A DNA stretch of 64,000 nt from Panulirus ornatus. Its lineage: Eukaryota; Arthropoda; Malacostraca; Decapoda; Palinuridae. Position numbers and translations under genes: made by a program. The stretch is taken from assembly GCF_036320965.1 (NCBI RefSeq), contig NC_092238.1, positions 57,762,609-57,826,608 of the forward strand. The letters run 5' to 3'. Shown in pieces: positions 53,610 through 64,000 of the stretch. Every line of letters begins with the position of its first letter. The first letter of the stretch is position 1. Below the pieces are notes generated by a model. It saw nothing but the letters and a program-made list of their open reading frames with translations. It was not told the origin of the DNA and searched no databases.

Positions 53610-56600
53610 CATATATATCCCTTGGGATAGGGGAGAAAGATTTCTTCCCACGTGTTCCTCACGTGTCGTACTAGGCGACTAAATGGGACGGGAGCTGGGG
53701 GCTAGAAACCCTCCCCTCCTTGTGTTTCAACTTTCTGAAAGCAGAAACAGAAGAAGGGCTCAAACCGGAAGTGCTCATTCTCCTCGAGGACTCATGTTGG
53801 TGTATCTAAATGTGTGTGGATGGAACCAAGATGAGAGAAAAGGGGAGATAGGTGGTAAGTTTGAGGAAATTAACCTGGATATTTTGGCTCTGAGTGAAAC
53901 GAAGGTCAAGGGTAATGGGGAAAAGTGGTTTGGGAATGTCTTATGAGTAAAGGCAGGAGTTATTGAGTGGACAAGAGCAAGGGAAGGAGTGGCACTAATC
54001 CTGAAATAGGAGTGGTGGGAGTATGTGATAGAGGGTAAAAAAGAAAATTCAAGATTGATATAGGTGAAACTGAAAGTGGATGGAGAAAGATGGATGATTA
54101 TTGGTACATATGCACCTGGGCATGAGTAGAAAGATCATGAGAGGCAAGTGTTTAGGGAGTAGCTTAGTGAGTGTGTTAGAAGTTTTGATGCACCGGGTTA
54201 TAGAGATGGGTGATTTGAATGCAAAGGGGAGTAATGTGGCAGTTGAGGGAATAATTGGTGTACATGGGGTGTTCGGTGTTGTAAATGGAAATGGTGAAGA
54301 GCTTGTAGAGCTTTATGCCGAAAAAGGACTGGTGCTTAGGAATACCTGGTTTAAAGGGACAAACATACATAAATACATATGTAAGTAGGAGTGATGGCCA
54401 GAGAGCGTTATTGGATTACGTGTTAATTGATAGGCGTGCGAAAGAGAGACTTTTGGATGTTAATGTGCTGAGAGGTGAAACTGGAGGGATGTCTGATCAT
54501 TATACTGTGGAGGCGAAGGTGTTGATATATAGAGGTTTTCTGAAAAGAAGAGAGAATGTTGGGGTGAAGAGAGTGGTGAGAGTAAGTGAGCTTGGGAAAG
54601 AAACTTTTGTGAGGAAGTACCTGGAGAGACTGAGTACAGAATGGAAAAATGTGAGATCAAAGGACATAAGGGGTGTGGGGGAGGACTGGGATATATTTAG
54701 GGAAGCAGTGATGGCTAGCTCAAAAGATGCTTGTGGCATGAAAATCGTGGGAGATGGGCAGACTAGGAAGGTTAGTGAGTGGTGGGAAGAAGAAGCAAAA
54801 TTATTAGTGAAAGAGAAAAGAGAGTTATTTGAACGATCTTTGCAGGGCAATAGTGCAAATGACTGGGAGATGTATAAAAGAAAGCGGCAGGACGTCTAAA
54901 GAAAGGTACAAGAGGTGAAAAAAAGGGCAAAAGAGAGTTGGGGTGGGAGAGTATCCTAAAATTTTGGGGGGAATAAAAAGATGCTTTGGAAGGATATAAA
55001 TAAAGTGCGAAAGACAAGAGAACAAATGGTAACATCGGTGAAGGTTGCTAATGGGGAGGTAACAACAACTAGTAGTGATGTGAGGAGAATAGAAAGATGT
55101 TTTGGAAGGAGGTAAATATAATGCGAAGTACAAGAGAATAAATGGGAACATCGGTGCAGGGGGCTAATGGGGAGGTAATAACAAGTAGTGGTGATGTGAG
55201 GAGATAGAGTGAGTATTTTGAATGTTTGTTCAATGTGTTAGATGATTGAGTGGCACATATAGGGTATTTTCGTAAAGGTGGTGTGTGAAGTGAGAGGTTT
55301 AGGGAGAATGATTTGGTAAACGGAGAAGAGGTGGTAAAAGTTTTGCGGAAGATGAAAGCCGGCAAAGCAGCGGGTTTGGATGGTATTGCAGTGGAATTTA
55401 TTAGTGAAGGGGGTTACTGTGTTGTTGACTCGTTGGTACGGATACTTATTGTATGTATGACTTATGGTGAGGTGCTTGAGGATTAGTGGAATGCATGAAT
55501 AGTGCCATTGTACAAAGGTAAAGGGGAAAAAGGTAAGTGCTCAAATTACAGATGTATATGTTTGCTGAGTATTTGGCTATGGATGGGGTTGTTAGGGAGG
55601 TTAATGCAAGAGTTTTGGAGAGGGGGGGCAACTATGCAGTCTGTTGTGGATTAATGGGCTTGGAAAGTGAGTTAGTTTTTGTTCGCTGATGATACAGCAC
55701 TGGTGGCTCATTTCTGTGAGAAACTGCAGAAGATGGTGACTGAGTTTGGTAAGGTGTGTGAAAAAAAAAGCTGAGAATAAATAGGTTATTAGGTACAGTA
55801 GGGTTGGGGGATAAGTTAATTTGGAAGTAAGTTTGAAAAGAGAAAAACTAGAGGAAGTGAGGTGTTTTAGATATCTGGGAGTGGATTCGGCAGTGAATGA
55901 AACCATGGAAGCAGAAGTGAGTCAGAGGGTGGGGGGAGGGGGCGAAAATTCTGTGTGTTGAAAAATGTGTGGAAGGCGGGAACATTATCTCGGAATGGAA
56001 AAGAGAGCATGTTTGAAGGAATAGTGGTTCCAACGACGATATATGGTTGAAAGGCATGGGCTGTAGATTGAGTTGTGCGGAGGAGGGTGGATATGTTGGA
56101 AATCAGATGTTTGAGGACAATATGTGGTATGAGGTGGTTTGGTCGAGTAAGTAATGAAAGGGTGAGAGAAAAATATGGTAATAGAGAGAGTGTTGTTGAG
56201 AGAGCAAAATATGGTGTTTTGAAGTTGTTTGGTCACATGGAGAGACTGAGTGAGGAAAAATTGACAAAGAGGATATATTCATCAAAGGTGGAGTGAACGA
56301 GAAATGGGAGACCAAATTGGAGCCGGAAGGATGGAGTGAAAAAGATTTTGAGCGATCGGGGCCTAAACATGTAGGAGGATGAAAGGCGTACAAGGAATAG
56401 AGTGAATTGGAACTATGCTTTGTACTGGGGTCAACGTGCTGTCATTGGATTGAACCAGGACATGTGAAGCGTATGGGGTAAACCATGGGATGTTCTCTGG
56501 GTCCTGGATGTGGAAAGGGAGCTGTGGTTTCAGTGCGTCATATGTGACAGCTAGAGACTGAGGGTGAACGAATGTGGCCTTTGTTGTCTTTTCCTAGCGC

Positions 56601-56849
56601 TACCTCGGGCACATGCGGGGGCAGGGGGCTGTCATTTCATGTGGGGCGGGTTGGCGACAAGAATGAATTAAGGCAACGGTAATGAATTATGCACAAGTGT
56701 ATATATGTATAAGTCTGTGTATGTATATATATGTATGTATACGTTGAAATGTATAGGTATGTATATGTTCTTGTGTGAAAGTGTATGTATTCGCATGTGT
56801 ATGTGGGTGGGTTGGGACATTCTTTCGTCTGTTTCCTTGCGCTACCTCG

Positions 56850-56854
<5 letters not shown>
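53610..56854 (+). mobile_element. LINE copy 23: complete ends, internal RT deletion, decayed
   Basis: Sense copy with the full 5'UTR (TATATCCCTTGGGATAGGGG at 53614-53633; GTGTCGTACTAGGCGACTAA) and an endonuclease start at 53683-53946 with VYLNVCGWNQDERKGEIGG and LDILALSETKVKG (catalytic E). The GDLNAKGSNVAVEG motif is at about 54200-54245 and TGGMSDHYTVEAK at about 54480-54520, followed by the linker (54315-54899). A tandem duplication of 116 bp lies at 54970-55085/55086-55201. The family-specific deletion (TTGCTGAGTATTTGGCTATG at about 55561) removes RT motifs A and [13 protein letters not shown]-terminus (56075-56296) and long 3'UTR follow. The tail stops at CTACCTCGCTAAC, inside the hairpin, at (TA)n. 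Confidence 0.93.

Positions 56855-56928
<74 letters not shown>
56855..56928. repeat. (TA)n microsatellite
   Basis: TA tract where a sense LINE tail (cut inside its hairpin) meets the T-rich tail of an antisense LINE. Confidence 0.98.
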
Positions 56929-58720
<1,792 letters not shown>

Positions 58721-58952
58721 TTTTTTTTCTTTCTTTAAACTATTTGCCATTTCCCGCGCTAGCGAGGTAGCGTTAAGAACAGAGGACTGGGCCTTTTTTG
58801 GAATATCCTCACCTGGCCCCCTCTGTTCCTTCTTTTGGAAAAAAAAAAAAAAGAAATGAGAGGGGAGGATTTCCAGCCCCCCGCTCCCTCCCCTTTTAGT
58901 CGCCTTCTACGACACGCAGGGAATACGTGGGAAGTATTCTTAATCCCCTATC

Positions 58953-58954
<2 letters not shown>
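58721..58954 (-). mobile_element. SINE-like short element, complete reverse copy
   Basis: Nearly identical to the copies at 19571 and 52103: T-rich end, TATTTGCCATTTCCCGCGCT, GAGGTAGCGTTAAGAACAGA, the hairpin arms GAACAGAGGACTGGGCC and GGCCCCCTCTGTTCC, then CGCCTTCTACGACACGCAGG and TAATCCCCTATCCCC. It is flanked by (TA)n on both sides. Confidence 0.87.

Positions 58955-59034
<80 letters not shown>
58955..59034. repeat. (TA)n microsatellite
   Basis: TA tract between the 5' end of the SINE-like element and the T-run tail of an antisense LINE 3' fragment. Confidence 0.98.
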
Positions 59035-59049
<15 letters not shown>

Positions 59050-59295
59050 CTATTTATTTATTTTGCTTTGTCGCTGTCTCCCGCGTTTACGAGGTAGCGC
59101 AAGGAAACGGACGAAAGAAATGGCCTAACCCACCCCCATACACATGTATATACATACACGTCCACACATGCAAATATACATACCTATACATCTCAATGTA
59201 CACATATATATACACACACAGACACATACCTATATACCCATGCACACAATTCACACTGTCTGCCTTTATTCATTCCCATCGCCACCTCGTCACAC
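59035..59295 (-). mobile_element. LINE 3'UTR-only fragment ending in a palindrome
   Basis: Antisense tail (T run, TTTATTTATTTTGCTTTGTC), terminal hairpin and the distal half of the long 3'UTR. It ends at CCCATCGCCACCTCGTCACA, where the same 3'UTR stretch restarts in the opposite orientation, creating the 48-bp palindrome at 59272-59319. Confidence 0.88.
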
Positions 59296-59319
59296 ATGTG
59301 GCGAGGTGGCGATGGGAAT
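59272..59319. repeat. Near-perfect 48-bp palindrome
   Basis: 18-bp arms ATTCCCATCGCCACCTCG (59272-59289) and its exact reverse complement (59302-59319). The 12-bp centre is itself nearly palindromic: 22 of 24 pairs match overall. It is formed by two opposite copies of the LINE 3'UTR. Confidence 0.9.
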
Positions 59320-59403
59320 ATATGTATGTATATATATGGGGATAGGGGATATGTGTATGTATATATATGGGAATATATGTATATGTACATATATGTATGT
59401 ATA
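59320..59403. repeat. TA/TATG-rich low-complexity linker
   Basis: Degenerate TA/TATG repeats with two near-copies of ATATATGGGGATAGGGGATA-like sequence (about 59331-59350 and 59403-59418). This looks like a duplicated LINE 5' start motif in a microsatellite. Confidence 0.75.
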
Positions 59404-62395
59404 TGTATGGGGATAGTGGAGAAAGAATACTTCCCACGCATTCTTCACGTGTCGTAGAAGAAGACTAAAGGGGACGGGAGCGGAGGCTAGAAACCCTCCA
59501 CTCCGTGTATTTCAACTTTCTAAAAGAGGAAACAGAAGGAGTCACACGAATAGAGCTCATCCTCCTCGAAGGCTCAGATTGGGGTGTGTAAATGTGTGTG
59601 GATGCAACCAAGATGAGAAAAAAGGAGAGATAGCTAGTATGTTTGAGGAAAGACCGTGGATGTCTTGGCTCTGAATGAAACGAAGCGCAAGGGTAAAGGG
59701 GAAGAGTGTTTTGGGAATGTCTTGGGAGTAAAGTCAGGGGTTAGTGAAAGGACAAGTGCAAGGGAAGGAGTCGTACTACTCCTGAAACAGAAGTGGTGGG
59801 AGTATGTGATAGAGTGTAAGACAGTAAACTCTAGATTAATATGGGTAAAACTGAGAGTTGATGGAGAGAGATGGGGGATTATTGGTGCATATGTACCTGG
59901 GCATGAGAAGAAAGATCATGAGAGGCAAGTGTTTTGGGAGCAACTGAATGAGTGTGTTAGTGGTTTTGATGCACGAATGATGGGTGATTTGAATGCAAAG
60001 GTGAGTAATGTGGCAGTTGAGGGAATAATTGGTATACATGGGGTGTTCAGTGTTGGAAATGGAAATGGTAAAGGGCTTGTAGATTTACGTGATGAAAAAG
60101 GACTGGTGATTGGGAATACCTGGTTTAAAAAGAGAGATATACATAAGTATCTGTATGTAAGTAGGAGAGATAGCCAGAGAGCGTTACTGGATTACGTGTA
60201 AATTGATAGGCGCTCAAAAGAGAGTGTTTTGGATGTTAATGTGCTAAGAGGTGCAAATGGAGGGATGTCTGATCATTATCTTGTGGAGGCGAAGGTGAAG
60301 ATTTGAAGAGGTTTTCAGAAAAAAAGAAAGAATGTTGGGGTGAAGAGAGTGGCGAGTGTAAGTGATCTTGGGAAGGAGACTTGTGTGAGGAAGTACCAGG
60401 AGAGACTGAGTACAGAATGGAAAAAGGTGAGAACAAAGGAGGTAAGGGGAGTCGAGGAGGAATCGGATGTATTTAGGGAAGTAGTGATGGCTTGCGCAAA
60501 AGATGCTTGTGTCGTGAGAAGCGTGGGAGGTGGGCAGACTAGAAACGGCAGTGAGTGGTGGAATGGAGAAGTAAGATTATTAGTGAATGAGAAGAGAGAG
60601 GCATTTGGACGATTTTTACAGGGAAATAATGCAAATGAGTGGGAAATGTATAAAAGAAAGAGGCAGGAAGTCAAGAGAAAGGTGCAAGAGGTGAAAAAAG
60701 AGGGTAAATGAGAGTTGGGGATGAGAGAGTATCATTAAATTTTAGGGAGAATAAAAAGATGTTTGGGAAAGAGGTAAATAAAGTACGTAAGAGAAGGGAA
60801 CAAATGGGAACTTCAGTGAAGGTGGCTAATACTGAGGTGATAACAAGTAGTGGTGATGTGAGAGGGAGGTGGAGTGATTATTTTGAAGTTTTGTTGAATG
60901 TATTTGATGATAGAGTGGCAGATATAGGGTGTTTTGGTCGAGGTGGTGTGCAAAGTGAGAGGGTTAGGGAAAATGATTTGGTAAACAGAGAAGAGGTAGT
61001 GAAATCTTTGCTGAAGATGAAAGCCGGCAAGACAGCGGGTTTGTGTGGTATTGCAGTGAAATTTATAAAAAAAAAAAGGGATGACTGTGCTGTTGACTGG
61101 TTGGTAATGTTATTTAATGTATATATGATTCATTATGAGGTGCCTGAGGATTGGCGGAATGCGTGCATAGTGCCATTGTACAAGGGCAAAGGGGAAAAGG
61201 TAAGTGCTCAAATTACAGAGATAAAATTTGTTGAGTATTCCTGGTAAATTATATGGTAAGGTATTGATTGAAAGGGTGAAGGCATGTACAGAGCATCAGA
61301 TTGGGGAAGAGCAAAGTGATTTCAGAAATGGTAGAGGATGTGTGGATCAGGTGTTTGCTTTGAGGAATGTATGTTATAAATACTTAGAAAAGCAAATGGA
61401 TTTGTATGTAGCATTTATGGATCTGGGGAAGGCATATGATAGAGTTGATAGAGATGCTCTGTGGAAGGTATTAAGAATATATGGTGTGGGAGGCAAGTTG
61501 TTAGAAGCAGTGAAGAGTTTTTATCGAGGATTTAAGGCAGGTGTACGTATAGGAAGAGAGGAAAGTCATTGGTTCTCAGTGAATGTAGGTATGCGGCAGG
61601 GGTGTGTGATGTCTCCATGGTTGTTTGATTTGTTTATGGATGGGGTTGTTAGGGAGGTGAATGCAAGAGTTTTGGAAAGAGGAGCAAGTACGCAGTCTGT
61701 TGTGGATGAGAGAGCTTGGGAAGTGAGTCAGTTGTTCGCTGATGATAGAGCGCTGGGGGCTTATTCATGTGAGAAACTGCAGAAGCTTTTGAGTGAGTTT
61801 GGTGAAGTGTGTGAAAGAACAAAGTTGAGAGTAAATGTGAGTAAGAGCAAGGTTATTAGGTACAGTAGGTTTGAGGGTCAAGTCAATTGTTAGGTAAGTT
61901 TGAATGTAAAGTGTCTTAGATGTCTGGGAGTGGATTTGGCAGCGGATGGAACCGTTTAAGCGGAAGTGAATCATAGGGTGGGGGGGGGGGGAAATTTTGG
62001 GAGCCTTGAAGAATGTGTGGAAGTCGAGAACATTATCTCGGAAGGCAAAAATGGGTATGTTTGAAGGAATAGTGGTTCCAACGATGTTGTATGGTTTGGA
62101 GGTGTGTGCTATGGATAGAGTTGTGCGCAAGTGGGTGGATCTGCTGGATATGAGATGTTTGAGGAGAATATGTTGTGTGAGGTGGTTTGATCGTGTAAGT
62201 AATGTAAGGGTAAGAGAGATGTTCTGTAATAAAAAGAGTGTGGTTGAAAGAGCAGAAGAGGGTGTTTTGAAATGGTTTGGTCACTTGGAGAGAATGAGTG
62301 AGGAAAGATTGACCAAGAGGATATATATGTCAGATGTAGAGGGAACGAGGAGAAGTGGGAGACCAAATTGAAGGTGGAAAGATGGAGTGAAAAAA
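59404..62395 (+). mobile_element. LINE copy 25: near full-length with 5'UTR, endonuclease and RT; 3' end lost in gap
   Basis: Best overall outline of the family. 5'UTR from ATGTATGGGGATAGTGGAG; endonuclease piece 59656-60201 with VLALNETKRKG (catalytic E), GVVLLLKQKWWEY, ERWGIIGAYVPGHEKKDHE, ARMMGDLNAKVSNVAVEGI and LLDYV, then a stop. TGGMSDHYLVEAK-like SDH is at about 60260-60290; linker 60340-60711. RT 60708-61247 and 61228-61893 has AFMDLGKAYDRVDRD (motif A, E to G), [15 protein letters not shown] and FADDRALGAYS (motif C intact, one Leu lost before it). C-terminus is 61997-62371. Several frameshifts. The gap at 62396 removes the 3' end. Confidence 0.94.
59656..60201 (+). pseudogene. LINE APE-type endonuclease frame (copy 25), 181 aa
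   Basis: Uninterrupted stretch of the endonuclease domain. NETK is at residues 7-10 (metal-binding Glu) and IIGAYVPGHEKKDHE follows near residues 75-89. GDLNAK is near residues 108-113, NTWFKKRDIHKYLYVSRRDS near residues 155-174, and the frame ends LLDYV before a stop at 60199. The preceding LNVCGCNQDEKKGE segment (about 59590-59640, with the N-terminal Asn) is in another frame, and the SDH motif lies downstream of the stop, so all catalytic elements exist but not in one frame. Family role: target nicking for reverse transcription. Confidence 0.82.
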
Positions 62396-62495
62396 NNNNN
62401 NNNNNNNNNNNNNNNNNNNNNNNNNNNNNNNNNNNNNNNNNNNNNNNNNNNNNNNNNNNNNNNNNNNNNNNNNNNNNNNNNNNNNNNNNNNNNNN
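62396..62495. other. Assembly gap (100 N)
   Basis: Exactly 100 undetermined bases within LINE sequence. The sequence on its right does not continue copy 25: it restarts at the endonuclease/linker boundary. Confidence 0.99.
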
Positions 62496-64000
62496 GAGAG
62501 AAATTTGGGGTGAAGAGATGGTGAAGTAAGTGAGTTTGGGGAAAGAAATTTTTGTGGGGGAATCCCCTGAGAACTGATACAAAAGGGGGAAAAATTTGGG
62601 GAATCAAAGGACAAAGGGGTTTTGGGGGGGGGACTGGATATATTTGGGGAACAGTGATGCTAGCTCAAAAGATGCTTGTGTCATGAAAATCGGGAGAGGG
62701 GCAAAAATGGGAAGGTTGTGATGGTGGGAAAAGAAGCAAAATTATTAGGAAAGAGAAAAAAATTATTTGAACGATCTTGCGGGGCAATAGTGCAAATGCC
62801 CCTGGGAAATGTAAAAAGAAAGCGGCGGGAAAAACGTCTAAAGAAAGGTACAAGAGGTAAAAAAAAGGCAAAAAAAGATTTGGGTGGAAGAGTATCCAAA
62901 AATTTTGGGGGAAAAAAAATGCTTTGGAAGGAAAAAAATAATGCAAAACAAGAAACAAAGGGTAACTGGGTGAAGGTGCCAAAAAGGGGAGGTAACAAAC
63001 TAGTAGTGATGTGAGGAGAATAAAAGTTTTTTTGGAAAGGGAGGTAAATATATCGAGTAAAAAGAGAATAAAGGGGACATGGGTGCGGGGCTAATGGGAG
63101 GTAAAACAGTATGTGATGTGAGGAATGGAGTGAGTATTTGAATGTTTGTTCAATTGTTAATGATTAGGGCACAAAAGGGGTTATTTTCGTAATTTTGTTT
63201 GGGGAATGAGAGTTTAGGGAAATAATTTGGTAAACAGAAGGGGTTAAAAAAGTTTTGGGGAAAGATAAAAGCCGCAAAGCAGGGTTTGGGAGGGTTTTGC
63301 AGTGGAATTTTTTAAAGTAAAAGGGGTTCTGTTTTTGAACTTTTTTGGGTACGGATATTTAAATTGTAGGAAATTTAGGGTGGGGGCCCCTGAGTTTAGG
63401 GGAATGCATGAATGTGCCATTGTAAAAAGGGAAAGGGAAAAAGGAAGGGCCCAAATTACAGATTTATATTTTTGTTGAGTTTTTTGCTATGGATGGGTTG
63501 TTAGGGGGTTAATGCAAGTTTTTTGGAGGGGGGGGGCAACTATGCATTTCTGTTGTGGATTAAGGCTTGGAAATGAGTTTTTTTTTTTTTTGTTCGCTGA
63601 GAAACAGCACTGGGGGCTCATTCTGAGAAACTGCAGAAAGGTGATTGAGTTTGGAAGGGGGTGTGAAAAAAAAGCAGAAAAATGGGTTTTTGGGTAAGTG
63701 GGGTTGGGGATAATTAATTTGAATAAGTTGAAAAGAGAAAAACTGGGGAAAGTAGTTTTTGATATCTGGAGTGGATTCGGCAGTGAATGAAACCAGGGAA
63801 CAGAATGATCAAAGGTGGGGGGGGGGGGCGAAAAATCTGTGTGTTGAAAATGTGGGAAGGGCGGAACATTATCTCGGAAGGGAAAAAAGCATTTTGAAGA
63901 ATAGGGGTTCCAACAGATAAAGGGTAAAGGCGGGGCTTGAATTTGAGTTTGGAGGGGGGTGGATTGTTAAAAACAATTTTTTGGGACAATAGTGTATGAG
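62496..64000 (+). mobile_element. LINE copy 26: error-laden near-duplicate of copy 23
   Basis: Sense LINE from the end of the endonuclease to the C-terminal region, with hundreds of single-base losses and homopolymer expansions (for example GGGGGGGGG and TTTTTTTTTTTT runs). It shares private features with copy 23: CTAGCTCAAAAGATGCTTGT, an ACGTCTAAAGAAAGGTAC string, the 116-bp internal duplication and the internal RT deletion (TTGTTGAGTTTTTTGCTATG at about 63472-63491). No frame is open over any useful distance. It looks more like unpolished sequence than natural decay. Confidence 0.85.

Overview
The window is repeat-dominated animal nuclear DNA, not a bacterial replicon or an organelle. There are no operons, rRNA or tRNA. 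Almost every coding-looking stretch is a piece of a retroelement, joined to its neighbours by long (TA)n microsatellites. The one host-gene piece I recognise is a single immunoglobulin-domain exon (30760-31022) with a consensus splice donor, resembling arthropod Sidestep-type adhesion proteins. The repeat style (very long TA tracts, one highly amplified LINE, Penelope-like elements) suggests a crustacean, probably a decapod. That is inference; no species is claimed.

The main occupant is one family of APE-type, RTE-like non-LTR retrotransposon (LINE), present in about 25 pieces on both strands. Pieced together from copies, it has a GC-rich 5'UTR starting near a GGGGATAGGGGA motif, then a single ORF of about 980 codons. 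The ORF carries an APE endonuclease (NETK, GDLNAK, SDH), a basic linker, a reverse transcriptase ([22 protein letters not shown]) and a C-terminal region with W-F-G-H and R-G-R-P-N-W-R-W. The 3'UTR ends in a GCGCTACCTCGC hairpin, an A-rich stretch and (TA)n. Total length is about 3.3 kb with a short 3'UTR or 3.6 kb with a long one. Copies lie at 1-723(-), 1141-2998(-), 2999-4340(-), 4583-7742(-), 7776-7972(-), 10541-11408(+), 12626-13870(+), 14106-15194(-), 15453-15956(+), 16201-19494(-), 22175-23415(-), 23665-26166(-), 26167-27386(+), 27449-28857(-), 28858-30299(-), 31118-33087(+), 33088-36417(-), 36511-39057(+), 39058-41143(+), 41546-44413(+), 44728-47284(+), 50581-52078(-), 52379-53609(-), 53610-56854(+), 56929-58606(-), 59404-62395(+) and 62496-64000(+). 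Most are decayed. The copies at 39058 and 44728 keep a long uninterrupted reverse transcriptase frame.

Three further mobile groups occur. (1) A Penelope-like element (PLE) with a YVDD reverse transcriptase and GIY-YIG endonuclease: 19894-21922(+), a head-to-head pair at 47305-49704(-)/49705-50501(+), and fragments at 10380-10540 and 12204-12625. (2) A roughly 240-bp SINE-like element that shares both its 5' part and its 3' hairpin with the LINE: 905-1076(-), 19571-19816(-), 52103-52343(+), 58721-58954(-). (3) Older fossils in the most repeat-poor stretch (7.97-10.2 kb): a pseudogene of a multicopy uncharacterised family with EEADTRI and ALTGCDTT signatures, and a CR1/jockey-like reverse transcriptase tail.

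All three sequence gaps are exactly 100 N. The last 1.5 kb (62496-64000) looks like an indel-ridden second version of the copy at 54.5-56.2 kb. The most interesting system-level signal is the trio of autonomous LINE, SINE-like derivative and internally deleted LINE subfamily, which nearly all start and stop at (TA)n tracts. This suggests a microsatellite-targeting retrotransposon with at least two kinds of non-autonomous passenger.
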